Positions 1 to 9,217 are shown, counted from the first letter of the stretch. The stretch: DNA of 64,000 nucleotides from Halobacteriales archaeon QS_1_69_70 (GCA_003021005.1 PXRI01000017.1:63980-127979), one strand, 5' to 3'. Translations and numbers: made by a program. The notes: generated by a model not told the origin, from the sequence alone.

Positions 1-837
1 CATCTTCTTCGATTTGTGGGCCTTCGAAACCTTCGGATCCGCGTTTGAAACATCGAAGACCGTATTCGCTATCAAGAGGATGAGCCATTTCGGTACAGCC
101 GTTTTGAGAAGTTTCTCCGAATTCAGATCGGCCACCACTTTCCGTTCCCGTGGTTCAATTCCGGCCATCAAACCCACTTCGTCATCGATAAATTCGATTA
201 CTACCTTCCGAATTGTTGTCAGCCCCTCGATTGCTGAATCCTCGAACCAGTGGTGCTTGTCGGTCTCATCCAGAAATTCCACGTCGTGCTCCTCATAGTA
301 TTTTGTCTCAGTCGCTTCCAGCCCTTGAAGTATTTCATATTTGGTGTTACGAAGAACAGTGTACGGGATTGGGGTGGTTGCGGCATCGGTAACCAACTTT
401 GAAACGGGATTTATTTCTACTCCGAGGAAGTCGCGCCCCGCTACCTTTGACACTACGCCTGTTGTGCCGCTCCCACAAAAGGGATCGAGGATGACTGGGC
501 GGTCCCCGTCCTCGTTTCTTTCCGACGAAAATGTGTTGATAAGGTACCGTGGGATGTGGGGTATGAATATCGCAGGGTGCTTGTGAATGCCATGAGTCAA
601 GGGAGCTGTATCCGACCACGAGATCGTGTCCGCCAGCCGGCGGAAGTTCATCTCTGGATACTCGTTCAACTCTTGGTTCGAATTTGTATCTGAGAGCAGA
701 TATCGGGGAGCCGCGATGCGCTCGTCCATCGCGGGATTGTCCTCAATTCGAAAGTCAATATCTGCAGCATTCTTACTCGGGTTTTCTTCCGCACCAGATT
801 GTGGAGAAATATCCTGTGTAGATTCGCCGCTACCCAT
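1..837 (-). CDS. Site-specific DNA methyltransferase (partial, C-terminus beyond window)
   Basis: The reverse strand reads open from an ATG at 837 to the window edge (279 codons). It contains the SAM-binding motif DPFCGSGTTG near residue 130, preceded by a HPAIFIPHIPRYLI segment. A 'HP..(F)..IPRYLI...DPFCGSGTT' arrangement is typical of beta-type amino-methyltransferases (N6-adenine or N4-cytosine) that place target recognition after motif I. The catalytic (D/N)PPY-type motif is not in the visible part and should lie past position 1. GC content is clearly lower than in the housekeeping genes, consistent with acquired DNA. An AAAGGGGAC stretch just upstream may act as a ribosome-binding site. 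The gene could be a solitary methylase or part of a restriction-modification locus; the two small upstream genes on the same strand are candidates for partners. Confidence 0.85.
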   Translation of the reverse strand, partial: MGSGESTQDISPQSGAEENPSKNAADIDFRIEDNPAMDERIAAPRYLLSDTNSNQELNEYPEMNFRRLADTISWSDTAPLTHGIHKHPAIFIPHIPRYLINTFSSERNEDGDRPVILDPFCGSGTTGVVSKVAGRDFLGVEINPVSKLVTDAATTPIPYTVLRNTKYEILQGLEATETKYYEEHDVEFLDETDKHHWFEDSAIEGLTTIRKVVIEFIDDEVGLMAGIEPRERKVVADLNSEKLLKTAVPKWLILLIANTVFDVSNADPKVSKAHKSKKM

Positions 838-1017
838 CTTATCTGTCCCCTTTACCTGAGTTTATTATAAAAGTGGCTACTGGCCAATTTGGGATGCTGC
901 GAACTATTCCCTCCGGTAGGTTGGTTAATATCGTGCACATTTGTATCTAAACTCTCTAATATCGATTCAATACTTTACCGATATCTGTTTTGTATTAGTA
1001 CTGTTATACTTATTCCA

Positions 1018-1188
1018 TCAAAGGGCATCCAATTCGCTGTTTGAGTTCTCCATTGCCAGAGAGAAACATTGCTTCGTTACCAGTCCTATCCGGCGAAGAG
1101 AAAACGGCGATCGATAATCAGAATGCTGAATCATCTTGACAGCCGTCTTATATTCCACCACTTCATTTACGTATGCACTTCGTTCCAT
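1018..1188 (-). CDS. Hypothetical 56-residue protein abutting the upstream gene
   Basis: This is a short open frame beginning MERSAYVNEVVEYKTAV. Its ATG follows directly on the TAG stop of the 107-residue gene upstream (TAGATG), an arrangement typical of translational coupling. It ends with TGA at 1018-1020. I recognise no domain; the product is small, mixed-charge and without a membrane segment. It lies between the 107-residue gene and the DNA methyltransferase, all on the same strand, so it may belong to the same acquired operon. Coding status rests only on the perfect stop/start junction and on the absence of a competing gene. Confidence 0.45.
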   Translation of the reverse strand: MERSAYVNEVVEYKTAVKMIQHSDYRSPFSLRRIGLVTKQCFSLAMENSNSELDAL

Positions 1189-1512
1189 CTAAATAATATC
1201 TTCAGCAACGGCTCGAGCGTCTTCTCTGGACCATTCAATATCCGGCTGACCGGTTCCATCGAAATAAATACTTCCAACATATCCTGTTTCGACACTCTCA
1301 GTATTAAACCGCGAGACGAGATCTGTGATATAATGATTAGCTTGTATTTCCAGTTCAGTCATTCCTCGAAAGCCGCTTGGCGCAGCCTTATCCGAATATG
1401 TGAGTATTTTACCCTGTCTTGTATCTTTTACCTCTAACCGGATTTCACCTTCCAAGAACCCATCGCATCCACTACTGGCCACCAAGTGGGTCACGCTCAC
1501 GTTACTATCCAC
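1189..1512 (-). CDS. Hypothetical protein, 107 residues
   Basis: The open frame starts at GTG 1512 (residues read MDSNVSVTHLVASS). It is acidic overall and has no membrane segment or recognised motif. It is divergent from the winged-helix gene at 1577, with 64 AT-rich bases between them that could hold promoters for both. Downstream, a 56-residue frame starts immediately at its stop codon, and a DNA methyltransferase follows on the same strand. I cannot assign a function. AT-rich composition marks it as part of the accessory segment that ends at tRNA-Thr. Confidence 0.55.
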   Translation of the reverse strand: MDSNVSVTHLVASSGCDGFLEGEIRLEVKDTRQGKILTYSDKAAPSGFRGMTELEIQANHYITDLVSRFNTESVETGYVGSIYFDGTGQPDIEWSREDARAVAEDII

Positions 1513-1576
1513 ATGGCTAATAACTTAGTTCTTTCCCAAGTGGCCAAGAATATCTCGCTTCATAGACAATAATAAT

Positions 1577-1846
1577 ATGAATAGGGTCGGGTCATACGAT
1601 GTGCCTCGGCCACCCGAACCGCCACTCCCGGAAGAAGTCCTCGACCAAATGGTCGAAAACCGTTGCTACGTTGTGGCCGATCTCGTAGTTGAGTTTGAGG
1701 ACCAATATAATCCGGCCAGGGGAACTATACGAAACCGTCTAGAGTCCCTCGTTGAAGAGGGCTATGTAGAACGACGAAAACATGCCAATACTCGGGTGAC
1801 CTATCGACGTGTGGTGAGCGACGAAAGTTCCCCGTCTTGTAGGTAG
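1577..1846 (+). CDS. Small winged-helix DNA-binding protein, 89 residues
   Basis: The protein contains a compact helix-turn-helix plus wing. The segment around residues 22-70 reads as recognition helices (ARGTIRNRLESLVEEGYVER) followed by a basic wing (RRKHANTRVTYRRV). This pattern is common in haloarchaeal PhiH1-repressor-like and MarR-like small regulators. The gene is divergent from the 107-residue gene at 1189-1512 and probably shares a control region with it, so it could regulate the methyltransferase locus. The start ATG follows an AATAATAAT stretch with little leader, as in leaderless haloarchaeal transcripts. The fold is a reasonably safe call; the target is inference. Confidence 0.7.
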   Translation: MNRVGSYDVPRPPEPPLPEEVLDQMVENRCYVVADLVVEFEDQYNPARGTIRNRLESLVEEGYVERRKHANTRVTYRRVVSDESSPSCR

Positions 1847-2089
1847 GCCCCTCTATTTCTTATGCGAAATTCCCATCCCGCTGCGGTATATTTTGATATT
1901 GTGCCCTTAGGCACACCTCTAAGAGGGAATATGACCCATCCGGTCGATTCTGTCTCAGAGGATAGACAGGGACGGCAAGCAGATATCTAACCGCGGACAA
2001 AACCAGTTCACAACTCCGCCAATAGCGGTGATAATCGCTGGTAAAGGCCGTGGAGAATAGTGTTGCCACTCACCTGGCCACGCCTACAG

Positions 2090-3710
2090 TCAGCGCCAGG
2101 CGTCCAGCCGGTTCGTCCGTCCCTTGTACTGGTAGTGAATCTGTGCCTCCCGGAACCGCTGTTCGTTCTGCTTGGCCGCTGTCCAGAGCTCGTACCATTC
2201 CCTGATCCGGCGTTGGGCCCAAGTGGTGGCCTCGATCTCGCCGAGCCGAATCAGCATCCGGGCTTCACCGGCGTCTTGGACGTCGATCCCGAATTGGCGG
2301 GCCCACGCTAAGAATGCGCTGGTCTTCTCGTCGAGGCCACGCTCGACTGATCGGATTGCCTGGGTGCCGGCCTTGGCCGCCCGCTTGTTGGCCTCACGCG
2401 CCTCCTGGACCGCCTCATGGACGCATTCGGCCACATAATTCGACCGCAGGCTCACGTTCCCGTACTCCCGATCGACCAGCTCGTCGATCCGCCGCAACGC
2501 CCGTCGCACGCTATCAGGATGGAACCCAGTTTCCACAGCTATATCAACAGGGGCTACTTCACCGCCGTCACTGACCAACACATCCAGGTCGGCCCAATCA
2601 GTCGGATTGAGCCCGTCGTCGAGATGCCGGATCACAATGCTTTCCTGCCGCTGCTTAATCGCCGTCAAATCGAGCTAAAGCACCGAGACACCTCGGTCGG
2701 TTGCACGGGGCTCAAAGTATGCGTCCTCTACGTATGGCAGTCCACCGTTCTGGCTGGGGCGTAGATGGATATCTGCGGCGTTTAGCACCGATAGAATTGC
2801 TTCCTCCAACTCCTGGTCCAATTGAGTCAGGTCGTCGGTGTAACCCCGAGTGTGCCGTCCCACCGACTCGACTGATAGGCAGCTTCATGTTTCGGCTGAG
2901 CAAGCGGGTTATCGGGTGGTAGACTGGCAGCTTCCCGAGCTTAGTTGTGTTTGATTTCCTTCGGAAGGTGATGAGCGGGCCAGGCCTCCCGGATTCGGTC
3001 TGGATCGAGCGTGACAGTGTGGTAGTAGCCCGGCAGTTCATTACCGTGCTCGTCCGCATTGTTTTGGACGAGTTTCCGATACCCCGGGCGGTCATTCTCG
3101 AGGAGATGGGCAAGCTGTACAAGCGGGCCGTCTCGCACGTGAACGGGCCCACTGGCTTGTCGGTCAAGCCGGACGTACTTCGCGGCATCCTGGACATTGC
3201 TGTATTGGTGTGGCTCTTCGAAATACCGGCACCCAACGCCGACGGCGTCCAACGCCCGTCTGACCAAGGGCTGGTAGGCATTGAACTCGATGTTGCTCCC
3301 GCTTACCCGGAGGTTCATTCCCTCTTGGAAACCCTCCGGGATCGAGAGCTCCTGTTTCATCTCACCGGTCTTCTCAACTTCCATCCTGGACCACCGCGGC
3401 GCTAAATGAACGTTGAATTTTCGCTTTCCGACCGGATCGTCGGCAGCATTCACCTGGAGCCGAAATTCGCGAATTGTCTCCAGGCGGAACTCCGTCCCGG
3501 TGGGCGTCTTGGGCCGGGGTGAACGATGCCCGACTCTTGATTATAGAGATGGACGGTCCAGGCTTCGCCGTCGAGCTCGAAAGTGGACCGATAACTGCCC
3601 TCGCCCGTCTTAACCTGTCAGTCACAGGCAAAATACGGAGCAAGCCCATGGGCGTCAAAGAGGAAGTTGGCCGTGAACTCATGCGGTGCACACTCGATAA
3701 CGGCCGTCAT
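2090..3710 (-). pseudogene. Decayed DUF7845-family gene (multiple stops and frameshifts)
   Basis: Reverse-strand pieces in different frames join into one protein. It starts MTAVIECAPHEFTANF at 3710, is interrupted by a TGA near codon 31 and by a shift near 3520, and continues through VNAADDPVGKRKFNVHLAP (frame 2941-3453). It then meets a TAA, shifts frame at least twice around 2830-2940, resumes as DDLTQLDQELEEAILSV, hits an in-frame TAG at 2672-2674, and ends with a helical domain (EESIVIRHL-type to RTNRLDAWR, 2090-2668). I recognise this order as the haloarchaeal DUF7845 family, which is often plasmid- or element-associated; its C-terminal half has an HTH-like region (PVDIAVETGFHPDSVRRALR). 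At least five lesions make it non-functional. Confidence 0.85.
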
Positions 3711-3900
3711 CTGCCAACACCCCTACCGGTATCGACCGTTAGTTTAACGTCACAGTATGGACAGAAGTAGCGGGTGCGCCCAGGAACGACGACAAGCCGA
3801 ACGACGCGCCCACATCATCCGTTTGGACACTCGACCAGTCGAACCTCTGCATCGGTAAACCGGGGTGTGTCGGCTGGTCATGATGTGCGCGAGCAGTCAC
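3707..3900 (-). pseudogene. Broken small zinc-ribbon gene upstream of the DUF7845 pseudogene
   Basis: On the reverse strand a GTG at 3900, preceded by an AGGAGGGG Shine-Dalgarno-like stretch, starts MTARAHHDQP. After a one-base shift the frame continues DTPRFTDAEVRLVECPNG, reaches a TGA, and then reads CGRVVRLVVVPGRTRYFCPYC. Cysteines in ECPNG-x-CGR and YFCPYCD form a four-Cys zinc ribbon. Its terminal TGA overlaps the ATG of the DUF7845 pseudogene (ATGA), so the two were once a translationally coupled pair. One shift and one nonsense codon break it. Confidence 0.6.
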
Positions 3901-3998
3901 GGCCAACCCCTCCTTGCAATAACAGAAGAACCAGCCGAATAGGGGGGGATGCCCAGAGCTGGGGGGTAGTCAAACTGGGATGTGAAAGAAAAGTTACA

Positions 3999-4070
3999 AG
4001 CCTAGGCCGGGATTTGAACCCGGGCTCTCGTCCTTACCAAGGACGCGCTTTACCGCTAAGCTACCCAGGC
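3999..4070 (-). tRNA. tRNA-Thr (GGT anticodon)
   Basis: The reverse strand folds as a complete cloverleaf. The acceptor stem is GCCTGGG/CCTAGGC with one G-U pair, the D arm is GCTT..AAGC, and the anticodon stem CGTCC/GGACG encloses the loop TTGGTAA (anticodon GGT). The T arm is CCGGG-TTCAAAT-CCCGG. The discriminator is U, as usual for archaeal tRNA-Thr, and CCA is not encoded. The 3' end faces the AT-rich accessory segment 1-3990, the standard geometry of an integration site. Confidence 0.95.
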
Positions 4071-4099
4071 AGGCACTCCGGGGTAGCCGTGATGTCCCG

Positions 4100-4777
4100 T
4101 TAATCGTTTCGATTCAACGGACGGCCGCCGTCCGCCGCCAGGCGCGACACCCGGTCCCGTCGGGCGTCGTCGAAGAACTGCTCGACCGCGTCGAACCGGG
4201 GGCCCTCGGGGGCCAACTCGTCGGCGATGCCGGAGGCCACGTCGCCGCGGCCGCCGGCGGCGGTGACGCCGGTCGTGACGGCGAGTTCGAGGATGTCGCC
4301 CTCCAGCCGGCGGTCCAGGTCGGCGGCGCGGTCGGTCGTGGCGGCCTCGCGGTCGGTCTGGTCGCGGCCGAAGGCCCGGACGACGCCGACCGGCTCCTCG
4401 GCGGCCGCCGTCCGGGCGAGCAGGTAGAAGCCCCGCGAGACCAGAACGTCGGCGGCGAGAATTGCCAAGTCGGCGTCGTCGTCCGCCGGGGCCCCGTTTC
4501 CGTCGGCGGCGACCGCGTCGGGTTCGCGCCAGGGGTTCGCCCGGGCGACGGCCCGGGTGAGCCGGAGGCCGTCGTAGATGAGCTGGACGCCGGCGGCCTG
4601 TTCGACGGGCGCGTCGGGGTCCTCGCCGGAGACCGCCCGGGCGCTCAGGAGGGTGAGGGCGCCGGGGACCGCAGAGCCGTCGGCGACGTGGTCCTCGATG
4701 GTCTCGCGGAGTTCCGCCGGGACGACGTCCGCGATCGCCTCGGACGCCGCCCGGCGGACCGCGGCGGCTTCCTCCAT
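4100..4777 (-). CDS. DUF7114-family protein (haloarchaeal conserved)
   Basis: This is a 225-residue, mostly helical, soluble protein starting at ATG 4777. The central segments AAGVQLIYDGLRLTRAVA and LAILAADVLVSRGFYLLART resemble the helices of the polyprenyl-synthetase-like fold, and I recognise the pattern as the haloarchaeal DUF7114 family. The DDxxD metal-binding motifs of true prenyltransferases are absent (only a DDDAD stretch at about residue 103), so catalysis is unproven. It sits next to tRNA-Thr and is divergent from the enoyl-CoA hydratase gene. A GTG two codons upstream is an alternative start. Confidence 0.65.
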   Translation of the reverse strand: MEEAAAVRRAASEAIADVVPAELRETIEDHVADGSAVPGALTLLSARAVSGEDPDAPVEQAAGVQLIYDGLRLTRAVARANPWREPDAVAADGNGAPADDDADLAILAADVLVSRGFYLLARTAAAEEPVGVVRAFGRDQTDREAATTDRAADLDRRLEGDILELAVTTGVTAAGGRGDVASGIADELAPEGPRFDAVEQFFDDARRDRVSRLAADGGRPLNRND

Positions 4778-4836
4778 TGGCACGTTCTAGGGGAGCGGAT
4801 GGCAAAGTCCTTTGGAAACGCCCCCATCCGGCCGGT

Positions 4837-5544
4837 ATGATACGGGTTGCGGACGACGAGGCCGTGCGGGTGGTGACGCTCGACCGGCCGGCGCGACGGA
4901 ACGCACTCACGCCCGAGGGCCTCGAGGCGCTCGCCGCCGCGGTCGCCGATGCCGACGCCCCCGTCATTTACCTCCACGGGGCGGGGGCGGCGTTCTGTGC
5001 CGGCGCCGATCGCTCGACAGTCGCCGATGTCGCGGCTGCCGGCGGAGAGGCCGTCGAGCGGTTCGTCCGCCGCGGACAGGCGACGGCCGAGGCCATCGCG
5101 TCCGCGTCGTCGGTCGTGGTGGCGGGCGTGGACGGCGCCGCCCGCGGCGGTGGCGTCGAGCTGGCGCTGGCCTGCGACGTCCGGGTGGCGACGCCGCGGG
5201 CAACCTTCGCGGAACCAGGCGTCGCGTTCGGGCTGTTCGGCGCCTGGGGCGGGACCGTCCGGCTCCCGGCTGTCGTCGGGCCGGGCGATGCGATGGACCT
5301 GTCGCTGTCGGGGCGGGTGATCGACGCCGAGGCGGCCCACCGGATCGGCCTCGTGTCGCGGGTGGTCGACGAGCCGCGTGCCGTCGCCGAGGAGGTTGCG
5401 GCGAACGACCCGGCGGCGCTGTCCCGGCTGAAGGAGCGGCTCCGAGACCGGGGGTCGACGGCGGATCGGGAGGCCGCCGAGGTCGAGGCCTTCGCGGCGC
5501 TCGTCGACCGCCACGCCGACGAACTGCGCGAGTTGGACGGGTGA
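4837..5544 (+). CDS. Enoyl-CoA hydratase/isomerase family protein
   Basis: The 235-residue protein has a crotonase fold. It shows RRNAL near residue 21, the first oxyanion-hole segment GAGAAFCAGAD (about 48-58), and the second one GAARGGGVELALACDVRVA at about 101-119 with one candidate catalytic Glu. The second catalytic Glu of canonical hydratases (in QPE) is replaced here by an AEPG context, so the exact reaction (hydratase, isomerase or other crotonase chemistry on acyl-CoA) is open. I chose ATG 4837 because the family begins with the IRVADDEAVRVVTLDRP strand; the longer upstream frame is non-homologous. The gene is divergent from the DUF7114 gene, 59 bp away. Confidence 0.85.
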   Translation: MIRVADDEAVRVVTLDRPARRNALTPEGLEALAAAVADADAPVIYLHGAGAAFCAGADRSTVADVAAAGGEAVERFVRRGQATAEAIASASSVVVAGVDGAARGGGVELALACDVRVATPRATFAEPGVAFGLFGAWGGTVRLPAVVGPGDAMDLSLSGRVIDAEAAHRIGLVSRVVDEPRAVAEEVAANDPAALSRLKERLRDRGSTADREAAEVEAFAALVDRHADELRELDG

Positions 5545-5602
5545 ACGCCCGCCAGTCCCCACCACAACCCTTGAAACCCTCGACCGGGTAGTGAGGATAG
5601 GA

Positions 5603-6190
5603 ATGCCGGAGTGTGACTACTGTGGCGCCTCCCACGACAGCGAGGATGCACACCTGACCCACCTGAAGGAGGAACACTACGAGGACCTCGGGCCAATCGA
5701 CAAGCGACGCGTCGACGACGCCACGGGCGGGAGCGACCTCCCCATCGGCCCCATCGCCGTCGGCGTCGTCGTCCTCGCCGCCGTCGCCGTCGTCGGCTAC
5801 GTGGTCTTCGTGGTGGGCGGGAACAGCGGCGGGACGAACGTCGGACCGACCGGCAGCGCCCACTACCACGGGACGATGGAGATGACGGTACTCGGCGACC
5901 GAGTCGACTTCTCGCGGCCCCGATACCAGCTCCAGGACGAACGGTTCCACTTCGAGGAGGGCGACGGCCGGACCTGGCACGCCCACGCCACGGGCGTGAC
6001 GTTCGGGTACGCGATGAACGCACTCGGATTCGACGTGTCGACGGAGCCAAACGCGATCCGGTACGAGGGCGAGACGTACGCCGACGGCGACGGCGTCGAG
6101 GTCGTCTTCGAGGTCAACGGCGACGCCGTCGACCTGAATTACACCCTCAAGGAGGGCGACAGCATCCGGGTCGTCGTCCGCGAGGCCTGA
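5603..6190 (+). CDS. Membrane protein with N-terminal C2H2-like zinc finger
   Basis: The protein has 195 residues. The N-terminus holds a CX2C-X12-HX4H finger (C4, C7, H20, H25) followed by an acidic linker and one transmembrane helix at about 48-71 (IAVGVVVLAAVAVVGYVVFV). A C-terminal domain of about 120 residues is rich in beta strands and His (SAHYHGTMEM, TWHAHATGV) and probably lies outside the cell. I chose ATG 5603 because the finger follows directly; a GTG at 5591 is possible. A cytoplasmic finger joined to an external His-rich domain suggests a sensor- or metal-related role, but that is inference. Confidence 0.7.
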   Translation: MPECDYCGASHDSEDAHLTHLKEEHYEDLGPIDKRRVDDATGGSDLPIGPIAVGVVVLAAVAVVGYVVFVVGGNSGGTNVGPTGSAHYHGTMEMTVLGDRVDFSRPRYQLQDERFHFEEGDGRTWHAHATGVTFGYAMNALGFDVSTEPNAIRYEGETYADGDGVEVVFEVNGDAVDLNYTLKEGDSIRVVVREA

Positions 6191-6273
6191 GGCCGGCTCC
6201 GGCGGCGCCGCCTCCGGTGCCGTCGACCAGTGGAACCGTCAGCCCCACTTCTCAACGCGTCGGCCCGGCCACG

Positions 6274-7104
6274 TCAGCCCCGCTTTTCGACGACGACGAT
6301 CGGCCACTTCAGCTCCCGGTGGTCTTCAGCGCCGACGAGGGTGTAGTAGCTCCGGGGTTTCGACCCGAGCAGCCGCCCGACCTCGTCGAACGTCATGAGG
6401 TTCTCGGCGTCGCGGACGAGCGGCGCGACGTCGCGGTCGGCATCCGACTCCTCGTCGAGCACCTCGTAGTGCAGATAGCGGTTCGGGTAGTTCACCACCA
6501 GCTGCCCGCCCTCCCTGACGTGGGTGTAGAGGTCCACGATCGCGTCTTCGATCTCGCGGACCCAGTAGAGCATCCCGACGGCGTAGACCACGTCGAACCG
6601 TCGGTCCGTCTCGAGGCGGGGGAGCGCGTCGACCGCGAACTGGACGTTGTCGAGCCCGCGCGCGTCGGCCTCGCGCCGGTCGTCCTCGACGATGGCCGGC
6701 GAGCGGTCGAACCCGTAGAATTCGACCTCGGGATACCGCTCGGCGAGTTCGAACTCGGCGGCCGCGGGCCCGCACCCGACCGACGCGAAGTCGGCCGGCT
6801 CGACCATGTCGATGAACCGACCGGCCATCTCCGCCATGCCCGCCGTGCCGGCGATACCGGCCTCCCGCTCCCACTCGTCGCCGCGGTAGTACTCGTCCCA
6901 CGCCCTGCTGGTCTCGGGCGTTGGTCCCTGGTCGGCGTTGGCTTCCCGGTCGCCATCGACCTCACCGCCAGCATCCGCGTCGGCGTCGTCTTCGCCGCCA
7001 GCAGCCGTGTTGGTGTCGTCCTCGCTGCCAGCAGCCGTATTGGTGTCGCCCTCGCTGCCAGCATCCGCGCCGTCCCCACAACGAGCCTCGGCGTCGTCAG
7101 TCAT
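6274..7104 (-). CDS. Class I SAM-dependent methyltransferase with acidic repeat N-terminus
   Basis: The protein has 276 residues. Residues 105-121 (FASVGCGPAAAEFELAE) form motif I, FYGFDRS motif II, and FDVVYAVGMLYWV motif IV, so this is a Rossmann-fold methyltransferase; the substrate is unknown. The first ~60 residues are low-complexity, with two near-identical ten-residue blocks (GSEGDTNTAA, GSEDDTNTAA) and further Asp/Ala repeats. This looks like a recent tandem expansion (30 bp unit) at the gene start. Its ATG overlaps the end of the fused ABC ATPase gene by 8 bases, so the two are co-transcribed, although a peptide transporter gives no clue to the methyl acceptor. Confidence 0.8.
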   Translation of the reverse strand: MTDDAEARCGDGADAGSEGDTNTAAGSEDDTNTAAGGEDDADADAGGEVDGDREANADQGPTPETSRAWDEYYRGDEWEREAGIAGTAGMAEMAGRFIDMVEPADFASVGCGPAAAEFELAERYPEVEFYGFDRSPAIVEDDRREADARGLDNVQFAVDALPRLETDRRFDVVYAVGMLYWVREIEDAIVDLYTHVREGGQLVVNYPNRYLHYEVLDEESDADRDVAPLVRDAENLMTFDEVGRLLGSKPRSYYTLVGAEDHRELKWPIVVVEKRG

Positions 7105-9217
7105 CGGGTTGGGCGCGCGGATCCTCGTTCTCCGCTCGGAACACCTCCTCAGCGTAGAGGCACCTGGACGTCCGGTCGCCGTCGTCGAGGACCTGGAGGT
7201 CCGGGTGCGCCCGCTCGCAGTCGGCGTCCGCGCGGTGGCACCGCGGGTGGAAGACGCAGCCGCTCGGCGGGTTCACCGGGCTCGGGACGTCGCCAGTGGG
7301 GACGATCCGGTCGGCCGGGCCGCCCGGGCCGGCGGTATCGACCCGCGGGATCGCAGAAACCAGCGTCTCGGTGTAGGGGTTCGCCGGCGAGGTGAAAAGC
7401 TCCTCGGCGGGGGCCCGCTCCATGACCTCGCCGAGGTACAGCACGGCGATCCGGTCGGCCATGTACTGGACGACGTTCAGGTCGTGGGCGATGAACAGGT
7501 ACGTGAGCCCCAGGTCCGCCTGGAGCTCCACCAGGAGGTTCAGGATCTTCGCCTGCACCGAGACGTCCAGCGCCGACACCGGCTCGTCGAGGATGAGCAG
7601 TCGCGGCGACAGCGACAGCGCCCTGGCGATGGCGACGCGCTGGGCCTCCCCGCCGGAGATCTCGTGGGGGTACCGACCCTTGAACCGCGGCGAGAGGTCG
7701 ACCTTCTCGAGCAACTCGTCGACGCGGTTCTCCCGCTCCGTGCGGCTCCAGCCGTGGGCCTCGAGCGGCTCCGCGAGCGTCGCCCGGACGGTCATGCGGG
7801 AGTCGAGGCTCGCGCGCGCGTTCTGGAACACCATCCCGATGTCTGAGAGGACCTCGGCGTCCCGCGAGGCCACCCCGCCGACGGCTGCGCCGTCGAACCG
7901 CACCTCCCCGCGGGTGGCCGTCTCCAGCCCCGCTATCACGTTCGCCAGCGTGGTCTTGCCACTCCCGCTCTCGCCGACCAGCCCCAGGGTCTCACCCTCG
8001 TGGATGGCCAGCGAGACATCCGAGACCGCCCGGACGACCTCCCGGCGGCCGGCCAGCCGCGCCACGAGCGAGTCGTCGAGGACGAACTCCTTCGTAACAC
8101 CCTCCACCTCGAGCAACGGCCGCGTTTGGCCGTCGGGGGGTGGTCGTCTCGCCCGGGGTGGACGCCGCCGGTCGGCGGTCCGGTCGGCGACCCGTTCGAC
8201 GTGCTCGAGGCGTGCACACTTCGCTGATTGCTCCTCGCTCACGTCGACGACCGGTATCTCGCCGGATCGGCACTCTGCCGCCGCGTACTCACACCGCGAG
8301 GCGAACGGACACCCCTCGATCCCGCCGATCATGCTCGGCACCCGGCCGCCGATGACGTTCAGCTCCGACTCGCCGCGGGCGTGCTGCGGCAAACACTCCA
8401 GAAGCGCCTGGGTGTAGGGATGACGCGGATCGCGCAGGATGCGGTCCGTCGGCCCGGCCTCCATCACCTCACCGCCGTACAGGACCACGACGCGGTCGCA
8501 GACGGAGGCGACGACGCCCAGGTCGTGCGTGATGAGCATGACAGCCATGTCCCGCGTCTCGTTCAGCCGCCGGAGTCGGTCGAGGATCTGCGCCTGGATG
8601 GTGACGTCCAGCGCCGTCGTCGGCTCGTCCGCGATGAGCAGGTCGGGCTCGCTCGCCAGGGCGATGGCGAGCATCGCCCGCTGGCGCATCCCGCCGGAGA
8701 ACTCGTGGGGATAGGCCTCGGCCCGCTCGTGGGGGTTCGGGATGCCCACCTCCTCCATCAACGCGAGCGCGCGCGCCTGTTCGTCCGCCCACTCGGCGCG
8801 GTTCGAGGCGCCCGGGACCCGGAGGTAGTCGAGCAGGCGCTGGCCGTCGGGATCGTCGTGGACCTTCAGCGACTCGGCGATCTGTTCGGTCACCCGGAAG
8901 ACCGGGTTGAGCGTCGTCATGGGGTCCTGGAAGACCATCGACATTCCCGCCCCACGGATCCGGCGGATCGCCGAGTCGCTCGCCGCGGTCATCTCGGTGT
9001 CCCCGAACCGGATCGAGCCCTCGGTTATCTCCCCCGGGTCCTCGAGGCGCAGACACGACAGGGCCGTGACCGACTTCCCGCTGCCGCTCTCGCCGACGAT
9101 GCCGACGATCTCGCCCTCGTCGATCCCCAGCGAGACCCCGTTCACGGCGTGCACCGGCCCGTCGCGCGTATCGAAGCGGACGTGCAGGTCGTCGACCTCG
9201 AGCAACGGCTCCGTCAT
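7097..9217 (-). CDS. Fused two-domain oligopeptide ABC transporter ATPase (DppD-DppF type)
   Basis: The 706-residue protein contains two complete ATP-binding cassettes. The first has Walker A GESGSGKS, signature FSGGMRQRA and Walker [10 protein letters not shown]. The second has [17 protein letters not shown] and LLILDEPVS. Each is followed by the oligopeptide-transporter C-terminal motif with clustered Cys ([22 protein letters not shown]), which in DppD/OppF proteins binds an iron-sulfur cluster. The linker around residues 345-370 is Arg/Pro-rich. I chose ATG 9217 over GTG 9229 because it overlaps the upstream stop as ATGA. No intact permease or binding protein accompanies it, so the transporter appears orphaned unless it serves other permeases. 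Confidence 0.9.
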   Translation of the reverse strand: MTEPLLEVDDLHVRFDTRDGPVHAVNGVSLGIDEGEIVGIVGESGSGKSVTALSCLRLEDPGEITEGSIRFGDTEMTAASDSAIRRIRGAGMSMVFQDPMTTLNPVFRVTEQIAESLKVHDDPDGQRLLDYLRVPGASNRAEWADEQARALALMEEVGIPNPHERAEAYPHEFSGGMRQRAMLAIALASEPDLLIADEPTTALDVTIQAQILDRLRRLNETRDMAVMLITHDLGVVASVCDRVVVLYGGEVMEAGPTDRILRDPRHPYTQALLECLPQHARGESELNVIGGRVPSMIGGIEGCPFASRCEYAAAECRSGEIPVVDVSEEQSAKCARLEHVERVADRTADRRRPPRARRPPPDGQTRPLLEVEGVTKEFVLDDSLVARLAGRREVVRAVSDVSLAIHEGETLGLVGESGSGKTTLANVIAGLETATRGEVRFDGAAVGGVASRDAEVLSDIGMVFQNARASLDSRMTVRATLAEPLEAHGWSRTERENRVDELLEKVDLSPRFKGRYPHEISGGEAQRVAIARALSLSPRLLILDEPVSALDVSVQAKILNLLVELQADLGLTYLFIAHDLNVVQYMADRIAVLYLGEVMERAPAEELFTSPANPYTETLVSAIPRVDTAGPGGPADRIVPTGDVPSPVNPPSGCVFHPRCHRADADCERAHPDLQVLDDGDRTSRCLYAEEVFRAENEDPRAQPDD

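Noticed and set aside
1069-1437. 122-codon forward frame
   Set aside because: Antisense to the two abutting small genes, which have a better start/stop arrangement.
1860-2069. 69-codon reverse frame between the winged-helix gene and the DUF7845 pseudogene
   Set aside because: No recognisable protein features and located in decayed DNA; could not be supported.
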